A stretch of 20,698 nucleotides of DNA from NCBI GenBank assembly GCA_020060215.1, contig JAGVAP010000001.1, forward strand, positions 1-20,698, in the 5' to 3' direction. The stretch comes from Deltaproteobacteria bacterium (lineage in GTDB: Bacteria > Desulfobacterota > DSM-4660 > Desulfatiglandales > HGW-15). Shown here piece by piece: positions 1-7,000 of this stretch. The position numbers and the translations under genes were made by a program. Within the stretch, counting starts at the first letter, position 1, and each line of letters starts with the position of its first letter. The notes beneath the pieces are model-generated. The model searched no databases, was not told the DNA's origin, and saw nothing but the letters and a program-made list of their open reading frames with translations.

Positions 1-130
1 CCCTCAAAGTGCAACAGGTTGCGGCAGGATCACTGACCAGTCGAAGCTCGGTGTCCGTAAATAAATCTGCTGGTGAGACGCACTTTATATTTATAAATGA
101 CTTTCAAAGTTTATGACTTGGGGGAAAACA

Positions 131-616
131 ATGACAAAATTCTTTATTATTTTCTTACTTTCTATTATTTTAAACGCATGCTCAATTAAACAGGAGGTCA
201 CTCCAATTCCTGGCACTGAAAAAAATGCAATGAAGAAAAAAATTTGCATCGAAAACAATTTACAAACAAAAGAAGGTTTCCTAGCTGCTTACAGCGATGA
301 GCTTAAAATTTTGGGTTACAATGCAACTATTGTAAATATGGGCTCTCAACATGACTGCACCTATACTACAACATACATAGGGCTATGGTCTTGGGACATG
401 GCCATATATCTTTCATTCGCTGATATCAGAGTATATAAAGAACAAGAGTTGATTGGAAGGGCAATGTACGATGCAAGAAAAGGTGGCGGTAGAATTTTTG
501 ATAAATTTGTTAAAGGTGATTCAAAGGTAAGAGAGCTGGTTAGGCTTCTATTTAATAATGAAATGCAACAAGAGGGCAGCAAACAATCAACTAATCAATC
601 CGAAAATGTTCAATAA
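131..616 (+). CDS. Small outer-membrane-type lipoprotein, probable Sbal_3080 family
   Basis: A 161-residue protein begins with a lipoprotein signal peptide: Lys3, a hydrophobic stretch (FFIIFLLSII) and a lipobox LNAC, with Cys17 as the lipidated residue. I chose the ATG at 131 over the in-frame ATG at 113 because it starts the signal peptide directly and a purine-rich GGGGGA lies just upstream. The mature part has a C.YTT.Y..LWSWD...YLSFADI segment and a later GGGRIFDKF...DSKVRELV segment. These resemble, from memory, the Sbal_3080 lipoprotein family, whose function is not established. The gene is distinctly AT-rich compared with the operon that starts at 1283, which points to a different history. 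It overlaps the downstream PagL-like gene by 11 bases, so the two are probably co-transcribed. The family call is moderate; the lipoprotein call is strong. Confidence 0.72.
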   Translation: MTKFFIIFLLSIILNACSIKQEVTPIPGTEKNAMKKKICIENNLQTKEGFLAAYSDELKILGYNATIVNMGSQHDCTYTTTYIGLWSWDMAIYLSFADIRVYKEQELIGRAMYDARKGGGRIFDKFVKGDSKVRELVRLLFNNEMQQEGSKQSTNQSENVQ

Positions 617-1178
617 TACACCTAAGTTTAAGCCGATTTATTTAATCTTAATATTATGCTTAAGCAGCGATTGCTGCTTTGCCGAAGCCTTCGGTCCGTC
701 AAAAAGTGGTATGGCCGTATCTTATTCAACGGACTACAACTCGGCGGATGACATCGGCTTCGTTATGGTACATGGGTTGTACCTTCTGGACTATGATCAA
801 ATTTGGTTTCACGATGCACCACAAACTTTAAAGTTCAAAATCGAACCAGCCCTGGGCGTCACTACCCATGGCCCAGACGATGACCTCCTCGCATCGCTGA
901 ATGCATTCGCCCATTATTATTTCCAAGAGTGGACTGGTGGCCCTTTCAGGCCGTACTTCGAGGCTGGGATCGGCCTCATCTTTACTGATTTCAAATTGCA
1001 GAGTCAGGGTTCGCGGCTTAACTTCAACCCTCAACTCGGCCTAGGTACTGATCTTGTTATCCTGGAGAATTTAGAATTATACACATCTATTCGCATACAT
1101 CACATTTCTAATGCGGGAATGCTGAAAGACAATAGGGGCGTCAACGCGTTAATGTTCATCGTCGGGGTATATTTCTAA
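606..1178 (+). CDS. PagL-like acyloxyacyl hydrolase (lipid A 3-O-deacylase family)
   Basis: The 190-residue protein has an N-terminal signal peptide (hydrophobic residues 11-19, likely cleavage near CCFA) and alternating beta-strand-like segments ending in an aromatic residue (GVYF). That is the build of an eight-stranded outer-membrane barrel. The C-terminal HHISNAGMLKDNRGVN block matches the PagL catalytic region, with His166 and Ser168 in the H-x-S-N-A-G motif. PagL enzymes remove the 3-O-linked acyl chain from lipid A in the outer membrane. The catalytic Glu of Pseudomonas PagL falls 14 residues after the His; here that position is Asn180. I chose the ATG at 606, not 558, because it places the signal peptide at the N-terminus; its ribosome site is weak, so coupling to the upstream lipoprotein is likely. 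The gene converges on the end of the APE-like operon. Confidence 0.75.
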   Translation: MFNNTPKFKPIYLILILCLSSDCCFAEAFGPSKSGMAVSYSTDYNSADDIGFVMVHGLYLLDYDQIWFHDAPQTLKFKIEPALGVTTHGPDDDLLASLNAFAHYYFQEWTGGPFRPYFEAGIGLIFTDFKLQSQGSRLNFNPQLGLGTDLVILENLELYTSIRIHHISNAGMLKDNRGVNALMFIVGVYF

Positions 1179-1282
1179 CCCTGAAAGAGTGCAATGATGA
1201 ATTGATGAGCACGGCATAACGATTAAGCGAAAATGGCGAACCGACGGTAGGCGGAACTCATCCTTGAGGTAATAGTATTCGG

Positions 1283-2503
1283 CTACACGTCCCAATCAGC
1301 CAATTTGCCCACCTCAGTGCGTGGAAGGCTTGCACCGAGCGTCAGTATCCTGGGCATCTCATGAGCGGTCATCCTTGTGCCCATCCAGCGGAACAACTCG
1401 GCACGAAAAGCATATGGATCGAACGGCATATTTCGAGGAACCACAAATGCCTTGAGCCTGTCGCCTTCCTCCGGCCGCATGAGCCGCACGGCGCAGTCTG
1501 CGATTTCCGAGTGCTTAAGCAAGCGTTCCCGCACGCGATCCGGGTAAACGTTCACACCTCCCACTTGGACGGCATTGTCCCTCCGTCCGCAGAGGATAAA
1601 ACCACGCACAGAGGTCCATTGCACCAGATCTGGCAGGGCGTACTGCGAATGACCCCCGTCCGGCAGCCGCCGCACCAGGCTGCATCCCTGTCCGGCATCC
1701 GAGGATGGCATCCAGTAGTCAAGGAGCGTGTATTCTCCATCCGGGGCAAGCCTGTAGCCAATACCTCCTGTTTCTGAAGATCCATAAATCTCAATGCAAC
1801 GTTCAAGGCCACGCTGCACAAGGGCACGTATGACCCCCTCTGGGCAGGGGCCTGTGGATGTCACTCCAACTATCCCCGGAGAAATATGCATGTCGAGCAG
1901 TGTCAATCCCTTCCAGAACAGTGGGAACGCCACTGCCAGATCACCGGCGTAAAGCTGGCTGGCGTTCGATGACGTGGGCAATGGAGGCAGGGCGGACACC
2001 GGCACGCCCAGGGCCTTCGGCATGAGCACGAGAAAGAGGAATCCGTAGATGTGGTGGCAGGGCACGAACCCCACCACTCGCCGCCGATCTGTGTACAATC
2101 CGGCCTGAGTCAGCACCTCCTGCCAGAGCAGGGCCATCTCATGAGTATGCGCGACAGGCTTGCCGGTGCTCCCAGACGTGAGGAAGGTCAGACGCGCCGG
2201 CCGCGGACCGACATCATTCAGCACGGCATCCACCCAGGCTTCCATCCGGTCCAATCGGGAAAGGGTCGCCACGCTGCCTTCAGACAACCCAAATACCTGA
2301 CCCGCATGCCGGGCAGCTTCATGCAATCCAACCGAACTGCGCAGCATGTCCATGTCAGCCGTTCGGTTTGGGAGAACCCTGCCACGGGTCGCGGACAGAT
2401 GTTCCCTGACGATTCCCTGCAGCATGGTCCGGATATCCCGGTGATCGAGATCAGGAACAGATTGGGCCATGCTGCCGGTATGGAGCGGATGTTTCCCCTG
2501 CAT
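1283..2503 (-). CDS. ApeH-like AMP-dependent acyl/aryl-ACP (or CoA) ligase
   Basis: This 406-residue ANL-superfamily enzyme should activate a carboxylic acid as an acyl-adenylate and load it on a thiol carrier. Visible motifs in order are the phosphate-binding loop FLTSGSTGKPVAHTH (107-120), YGSSETG (240-246), GRRDN...VQVGGVNVYP (306-321) and the C-terminal catalytic Lys400 in PRTEVGK. At about 400 residues it is shorter than typical CoA ligases of 500 or more, as in the ligases of APE clusters. It is the last gene of the operon and starts 39 bases after the chain-length-factor-like gene, with an AGGGAGGG site roughly 12 bases upstream. Another in-frame Met (residue 12) is possible. In this context it most likely supplies the starter unit to one of the two ACPs; the actual substrate cannot be read from sequence. 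Confidence 0.87.
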   Translation of the reverse strand: MQGKHPLHTGSMAQSVPDLDHRDIRTMLQGIVREHLSATRGRVLPNRTADMDMLRSSVGLHEAARHAGQVFGLSEGSVATLSRLDRMEAWVDAVLNDVGPRPARLTFLTSGSTGKPVAHTHEMALLWQEVLTQAGLYTDRRRVVGFVPCHHIYGFLFLVLMPKALGVPVSALPPLPTSSNASQLYAGDLAVAFPLFWKGLTLLDMHISPGIVGVTSTGPCPEGVIRALVQRGLERCIEIYGSSETGGIGYRLAPDGEYTLLDYWMPSSDAGQGCSLVRRLPDGGHSQYALPDLVQWTSVRGFILCGRRDNAVQVGGVNVYPDRVRERLLKHSEIADCAVRLMRPEEGDRLKAFVVPRNMPFDPYAFRAELFRWMGTRMTAHEMPRILTLGASLPRTEVGKLADWDV

Positions 2504-2542
2504 GGGCCCTATCGTCCCTCCCTGCTCATCGTGAAGGGCATC

Positions 2543-3463
2543 TCAGCGGCCCGCCCTGCCGAGCAGGACCCATCCTTCAGGTTTGACCTCCCTCGCTGTC
2601 CGGCAGAGCACCCTGGCCGGGAGCCGCGGCAGGGCAGGGCATGTGCACCCATCAATAGCCTGGCATGCTTGTGAAATATCCGCAGCCCAGGCCGTCGGGG
2701 ACTCTTCCGAGGCATGGGCAACGGGTGCAGTGCCTTCGCCGCGCTGCAGCAGCACCGTCCCCGCATGCTCGTGATTCGCCCCGTATCCGGTACAGACTTC
2801 CTCGATCACCGCATAGGGCCGAACTCGTCCTCCTGGCCTTTGCAGCACCAGGAAGACCACGCCGCATCCTTGCCCTGGCACGGCCACATCTGCATTTTCA
2901 GCCCGAAGTCTTTGCAGCCCATACCCGATCATATCGGTGCTTTCGTCGGCCGCGCCGAGGAGAACCGTATCCGCCCTTTCCTCTTCAAGCCAACATGATG
3001 CTGTGAGAAGCGCTGGCAAGACGGGATTATCCAGTTGGCAGACCGTGCAACAAGGACCAGATATCCCGAGGTTGAGAGCAAGAATCGCCGCTGGCATGTT
3101 CTGCACGGAGAGTGAGAAGGCTGTCGGCGAGGCGCATGGTTCCCCATTGACGAGCACGGAGTCGAGGTATTCGAAAGATGTGCGCATGGGTCCGTAGCCG
3201 GTGGCCAGTACGATGCCAACGCTTCCTCCGGCCGTCACCCGCCTGGAGCCCCCCCTGGCCGCGTAGTCATCCTGGGACACCATGGCGGCCAGGAGGCACA
3301 TGCGCGTGAAATCGTCCATCCGTCTCAGGGCCGCTGGTGGCACCCTCCCCCCTAGCAACGTAAGATCGGGAACGTGAGCCTTGTCCTCTCCCTGTGCACT
3401 GGCCGGCTTTGCCACACTTTTGCCGAAGCCTAGCGTCCCGAGGCCCACGATTTCTATTGCCAT
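2543..3463 (-). CDS. ApeC-like ketosynthase homologue without the active-site Cys (chain-length-factor-like)
   Basis: The protein (306 residues from this start) carries an N-terminal beta-ketoacyl synthase fold (MAIEIVGLGTLGFG, then VGIVLATGYGP) but is much shorter than a full KS of about 400. Aligned by eye with the neighbouring KS across the shared GPC-TV block, the nucleophilic Cys position is occupied by Asp (residue 151 counted from an upstream GTG, 145 from this ATG). The C-terminal His/His catalytic motifs are also absent. It therefore cannot be a condensing enzyme by itself and is best read as the non-catalytic partner of the KS encoded at 3454-4647, as ApeC is of ApeO. I prefer the ATG at 3463 over the GTG at 3481 because AGAAGAGG lies four bases upstream. 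It overlaps the KS gene by 10 bases, which fits stoichiometric co-translation. Confidence 0.82.
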   Translation of the reverse strand: MAIEIVGLGTLGFGKSVAKPASAQGEDKAHVPDLTLLGGRVPPAALRRMDDFTRMCLLAAMVSQDDYAARGGSRRVTAGGSVGIVLATGYGPMRTSFEYLDSVLVNGEPCASPTAFSLSVQNMPAAILALNLGISGPCCTVCQLDNPVLPALLTASCWLEEERADTVLLGAADESTDMIGYGLQRLRAENADVAVPGQGCGVVFLVLQRPGGRVRPYAVIEEVCTGYGANHEHAGTVLLQRGEGTAPVAHASEESPTAWAADISQACQAIDGCTCPALPRLPARVLCRTAREVKPEGWVLLGRAGR

Positions 3464-4647
3464 GCGGCCTCTTCTGAGCACACAACCAAGGCCGAATTCA
3501 AGCCCCCGAAGGCCAGGGACGTTGATATCGCGTACTCCCCTTCTACCCGACAGGCCTCAGTGCTTGGACATGCCGGCAGATCCGGATCATGACAAAGGAA
3601 TCCGGCGCTTGGAGGAATCTCGCCACGTTTAATGCACGCCAAGGCAAAGCAGGCCTCCAGCGCGCCGGCTGCTCCGAGTGTGTGCCCGGTGAAGCCCTTG
3701 GTGGCAGACAACTGAACGCCGGGCAGCAGGTCATGGATAACCTTTGCCTCCACCGCATCGTTCAAGAGCGTGCCTGTCCCATGGACATTGATGCAGGCCA
3801 TGTCCCGGGAGCTCAGGGCGGAGGCCGTCAGCGCATCGCTGATGGCGCGACGCAATCCACGGCCATCAGGGGCCGGGGCCGTCGGGTGGTAGATATCTCC
3901 GGCCACTCCGTAGCCCAGGATGCCCCCCCTTAGGCTCGCATTTCGTGACCTCGCAACCGAGGCCCGCTCCAGGACGAGCACCGCGGCACCTTCGCCCAGA
4001 TTCAGGCCATGGCGGTCACGGTCAAAAGGGCGACATGGCTCCTCGTGGCTGACCATGAGCCGGATGAAGCCCAGGTAGGTCAGGTAGTGGAGTTCGTCCG
4101 CACCACCGGCCAGAGCGAGGTCACAGAAGCCCTGACGTATCCAGGAGGCGGCCACACCGATGGCATCGGTGCCTGACGTGCAGGCGTTGGCAACTGTCTG
4201 GCACGGTCCTGAAAGCCTGAGGTCCCGGGCCAATGCCTGGGCGGGATTGCTACGCACATAGCGGATGAATTCCCCCAACTCCGGGGTCTTCCCCAGTCTC
4301 CAGCCGGAGTAGAAATTCATAAAGTTGAGCGCACCCCCAACCGACGACCCCAGGCAGACACCCACTCTCAATCCAGCTAGGTCGGCTGGCGACACACCGG
4401 CGTCTGCAAGAGCCTCATGCGCCGCTGCCCGAGCCAGACGCAAGGTACGCGTGGAATGGCCATCATCTTGCAGAGTTTCACGGACCTGAAATGCGGGGTA
4501 GCGTCTGGCGAGGTCACCAGGGAAGGTTTGCGGAAACCCATAGTTACGCCTTCCCGCAAAGAGTGACTCCATGCATGCGGCAACCCCTAGGCCTGCAGCG
4601 CAGATGGCACCAATGCCGATGACTGCCACCGGCTCTGCTTTTTTCAT
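3454..4647 (-). CDS. Beta-ketoacyl-ACP synthase (FabF/ApeO-like), catalytic partner of the KS pair
   Basis: The 397-residue protein is a complete decarboxylating condensing enzyme. It has Cys156 in NACTSG, His289 in NVHGTGT, Lys317 and His322 in TKGFTGHTLGAAG, and the glycine-rich AFGGLNSALVV at the C-terminus. These are the Cys-His-His triad and Lys of the FabF family. It starts with an ATGA overlap on the stop of the upstream ACP gene and overlaps the Cys-less KS homologue downstream by 10 bases. That three-gene ACP-KS-CLF order suggests a minimal polyketide synthase module in the cytoplasm, elongating with malonyl-ACP. A ribosome site (AGGAGAAGGCAGGAAGG) covers the ATG. The ApeO assignment rests on context rather than on a subfamily signature. 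Confidence 0.9.
   Translation of the reverse strand: MKKAEPVAVIGIGAICAAGLGVAACMESLFAGRRNYGFPQTFPGDLARRYPAFQVRETLQDDGHSTRTLRLARAAAHEALADAGVSPADLAGLRVGVCLGSSVGGALNFMNFYSGWRLGKTPELGEFIRYVRSNPAQALARDLRLSGPCQTVANACTSGTDAIGVAASWIRQGFCDLALAGGADELHYLTYLGFIRLMVSHEEPCRPFDRDRHGLNLGEGAAVLVLERASVARSRNASLRGGILGYGVAGDIYHPTAPAPDGRGLRRAISDALTASALSSRDMACINVHGTGTLLNDAVEAKVIHDLLPGVQLSATKGFTGHTLGAAGALEACFALACIKRGEIPPSAGFLCHDPDLPACPSTEACRVEGEYAISTSLAFGGLNSALVVCSEEAAWQ
3468..3475 (-). promoter_or_regulatory. Ribosome binding site deciding the chain-length-factor start
   Basis: On the minus strand AGAAGAGG sits four bases before the ATG at 3463, inside the end of the upstream KS gene. The in-frame GTG at 3481 has no comparable site, so the ATG is preferred. 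Confidence 0.5.
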
Positions 4648-4901
4648 CCTTCCTGCCTTCTCCTGTCGATGAACTCCGCCAAGGCCGCCACCGAGGCCAA
4701 TGCCTCATGTCCCTCATCCATATTGCGTATCTCCACCCCGAAATGCTTCTGGACGATGACGACAATTTCCACGGCATCCAAGGAGTCCAGCCCCAAACCG
4801 TCTCCGAATAACGGGGCGTGGTCCTCTATCTGTTCCGCACGGACGTGGTCCAAGTGAAGCTCGGCCACGAGTATGGATTTGATCTCGTTGGTAAGCAGCA
4901 T
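4644..4901 (-). CDS. Acyl carrier protein (ApeE/ApeF-like)
   Basis: The 85-residue acidic protein has the phosphopantetheine attachment motif GLGLDSLDAVE, with Ser40 as the modified residue. Size and helices fit a discrete type II ACP. The start codon ATG at 4901 follows AAAGGA very closely. The gene begins six bases after the acyltransferase stop and ends in an ATGA overlap with the KS gene, so this ACP is probably the dedicated carrier for the KS/chain-length-factor pair. It differs clearly from the second ACP at 15057-15323, and the two may hold different intermediates, for example starter and growing chain. Confidence 0.92.
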   Translation of the reverse strand: MLLTNEIKSILVAELHLDHVRAEQIEDHAPLFGDGLGLDSLDAVEIVVIVQKHFGVEIRNMDEGHEALASVAALAEFIDRRRQEG

Positions 4902-4907
4902 GTCCTT

Positions 4908-5819
4908 TCAGGTCCATAGATCATAGAAATTAAAGTATTGATAAGGATTTTCCCGCACGAAAGCCTCCACCCGCAGCATAAAGGCTGCGGCGAAGCTGGA
5001 ATACGCCGGCGCTTCTCGGCCCAGGCCCGGCGGGATGCTCATTACCTCCTCCACCCAGAGCCTGCTTCGCCCAGGACCGGTACGCAGGCTCAGGACCACA
5101 GCCAGGGGTGAGCCGGACGCGGAGGCGAAGTAGTATGGGCCCAGCGGGAGAGTGACCGTGCCGCCAAGGAATTCCGTGGGCAATGTGTTCCGGTCACTGC
5201 CGAATACCCGGTCCCCCATCATGCACACCACACCCCCGCCCTTGAGCGTCTCGAGGATCTGCAGCGCCCCCCCATATGGGCTGAGGGGATCAATGAAGAA
5301 GAAGGGAGCGCTTTCCCGACCGTGTTCATGGGCATGCCTGTCCACGTCCCCGGGATCGCGGTGGGCCAGGACTCCGACCGGGCGACCGATGTCTCCAAGC
5401 ATGGCGAGTATGTTTTGCCAGCATCCCACGTGGGCTGTGAGCAGCACCAGCCCCTTGCCTTGATCGACCAGGGACCGCAAGAGCTCCCTGTCCTCCAGTG
5501 TGATGTCCACGTCCTGGCTGCCGAGAATGCCCGCAGCTGCACGATCCACAAGCACTTTGCCGAATTCGAGGTAATGGCGGACTCGCCTCCCTGTCCGCCG
5601 AAAAGGACCGTCCCCTGGAAACAGCCGGGAGTGATAGGGCCTGGAGCGCCGAAGCAGCCTGGGCGAGAGCGCGTACACCAGCACCACGGGCAGGAGCAGG
5701 GCATATGCTGCATGCCGCCCGGCAAGGCGGATCGCCGCGTAGAAGAAGCGATGGCGGAAGGGTCCGGCCAGACTCCGGCTCGACCAGCTTCCAGGATGAG
5801 CGGGTTGCCTTGGCTTCAT
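4908..5819 (-). CDS. LpxL/HtrB-like lipid acyltransferase with an altered HX4E motif
   Basis: The 303-residue protein belongs to the lysophospholipid/lipid A late-acyltransferase family. It has a hydrophobic N-terminal segment (AAYALLLPVVLVYAL, about 37-51), the acceptor motif at LLTAHVGCWQN (His130), then a VCMMGDRVFG block and LPLGPYYFA near 220-240. In canonical LpxL the motif is HFGNWE; here the Glu position is Gln135. I start at the ATG at 5819, which gives an ATGA overlap with the glycosyltransferase stop and a nearby GCAGGAG site; the longer reading from 5933 only adds an Arg/Pro-rich shadow of the upstream gene. In APE clusters a glycosyltransferase and acyltransferase of these families occur together (from memory, fused as ApeJ), so this enzyme likely attaches the polyene or a fatty chain to a membrane lipid. 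Confidence 0.83.
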   Translation of the reverse strand: MKPRQPAHPGSWSSRSLAGPFRHRFFYAAIRLAGRHAAYALLLPVVLVYALSPRLLRRSRPYHSRLFPGDGPFRRTGRRVRHYLEFGKVLVDRAAAGILGSQDVDITLEDRELLRSLVDQGKGLVLLTAHVGCWQNILAMLGDIGRPVGVLAHRDPGDVDRHAHEHGRESAPFFFIDPLSPYGGALQILETLKGGGVVCMMGDRVFGSDRNTLPTEFLGGTVTLPLGPYYFASASGSPLAVVLSLRTGPGRSRLWVEEVMSIPPGLGREAPAYSSFAAAFMLRVEAFVRENPYQYFNFYDLWT

Positions 5820-7000
5820 GCTCCTGCTGCCCCTGACTGCAGGCCATGACGCACGGTAAGGGCCGCGAGGTACACAATGCCGGCCATGATCCCGCCCATG
5901 ATGGGGGCAAGGGCAAGAGACCCGAGCACCCACTCCAGCATCCGCTGGGAAGCCTCGTAGCCCAGGGTCTTAAGAGAATACTCCGTGAGCAGCTTGCCAT
6001 GGAGCAGGTAGTGGCCGGCGAGGATGCACAGGGCGGGCACCACGGGGGGCATGCACAATTGACCCGAGGCCAGGGCGGCGATGCGATTGAGCCCCAGCCA
6101 GGAGGCGCTGAGCACGATGCCGATGGTCTGCACGAAAAACAACGGCAGGGTGCCGATGAACACCCCGAGAAAGGCGGACATGGCCAGTTCCCGCGGGGTC
6201 GCATTCCGGGCCAGGAGGATGCGCAGGGAACGCAATGGGTGCAGGGGCGTCACGCCGCCTTTGGCGTCCTCGGCAAACTGCCTGTGCGGCAGAGGCAGAA
6301 ACGAGCGCACGGTTAGGCGGGTGTTCAGCATCGAAATTTCAAGGTTGTCTTCAAAAACGCGAAAATGGGACACCCGTTCCCGGCGCGGGGGGTAATGAAC
6401 GGTCACAGGCACGTTCTGAATTTGAAGACCGGCCCAGGCGGCTTTGACCAGCACCTCTACCTCGAAGGCGTACCGGCGCTCGCTCAGGTCAAGCGCCAAA
6501 AGCGCATCGATCGGATAGGAGCGAAATCCGCACTGCATGTCGGAGACGATCAGCCCGGTCTGCACCCGCATCCAGAAATTGGAAAAGGAGCGCCCAAAGC
6601 GAGAGGCTCCGGGCACGGCCGGGGAGGAGAAATCCCTGGAGCCGACTAGGAAGGCCGCGGTGTTCGTGGCGATCCGCTCCAAGAACTTTGGGATGTCGGC
6701 GGGATCGTGCTGGCCGTCGGCATCAAGGGTGATGATGTGGGTCATGCCTTGATAGCGGGCCGCCCTGGCCGCAGTGAGTATGGCCGCACCCTTGCCCCTG
6801 TTGCTTTCATGTCGCAGCAGCCTCGTTGGCAGCGCGGCAATGTTGTCCGCGCCTCCGTCTGTGCTCCCGTCGTCCACTACAAGGACCTCGGGGAGCACGG
6901 CCAAGGCCTTCTCCACCACCTGACGCAGCGTGGCGCCATGATTGTAGACAGGAATGACCACTGCGACGCGGGTCATTGGGGAGTTCACCTCGGAGTTCAT
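5816..7000 (-). CDS. GT2 glycosyltransferase with C-terminal DUF2062 membrane domain
   Basis: Residues 10-240 form a DPM1-like family 2 glycosyltransferase: VAVVIPVYN, the nucleotide-binding DDGSTDG (43-49), DADGQH (93-98, the metal-binding DXD) and QCGFRSY. Residues from about 270 form a DUF2062 domain with several membrane helices (SAFLGVFIGTLPLFFVQTIG and GQLCMPPVVPALCILAGHYL). The likely role is sugar transfer to a lipid-linked acceptor at the inner membrane, perhaps the anchor of the polyene. The ATG at 7000 overlaps the upstream stop as ATGA but has no good ribosome site. The in-frame ATG at 6976 (MTRVAVV) is preceded by GAGGTG at nine bases and may be the true start. It is coupled by ATGA to the acyltransferase downstream. 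Confidence 0.9.
   Translation of the reverse strand: MNSEVNSPMTRVAVVIPVYNHGATLRQVVEKALAVLPEVLVVDDGSTDGGADNIAALPTRLLRHESNRGKGAAILTAARAARYQGMTHIITLDADGQHDPADIPKFLERIATNTAAFLVGSRDFSSPAVPGASRFGRSFSNFWMRVQTGLIVSDMQCGFRSYPIDALLALDLSERRYAFEVEVLVKAAWAGLQIQNVPVTVHYPPRRERVSHFRVFEDNLEISMLNTRLTVRSFLPLPHRQFAEDAKGGVTPLHPLRSLRILLARNATPRELAMSAFLGVFIGTLPLFFVQTIGIVLSASWLGLNRIAALASGQLCMPPVVPALCILAGHYLLHGKLLTEYSLKTLGYEASQRMLEWVLGSLALAPIMGGIMAGIVYLAALTVRHGLQSGAAGA
6986..6991 (-). promoter_or_regulatory. Ribosome binding site pointing to an internal start of the GT2 gene
   Basis: GAGGTG on the minus strand lies nine bases before the ATG at 6976, which opens MTRVAVVIPVYN. It is a better site than anything before the ATG at 7000 and suggests the protein may be eight residues shorter than drawn. 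Confidence 0.45.

Noticed and set aside
1179..1282. Terminator between the converging PagL-like gene and the operon end
   Set aside because: I searched for a GC-rich stem followed by T residues on either strand and saw none.
2051..2674. 207-residue open frame on the plus strand
   Set aside because: It is antisense to the ligase and KS-like genes, with no recognisable motif; typical shadow in GC-rich DNA.
4908..5933. Longer 341-residue reading of the LpxL-like acyltransferase
   Set aside because: The first 38 residues are Arg/Pro/Cys-rich and lie fully inside the GT2-DUF2062 gene; the ATG at 5819 gives an ATGA overlap and a normal N-terminus.
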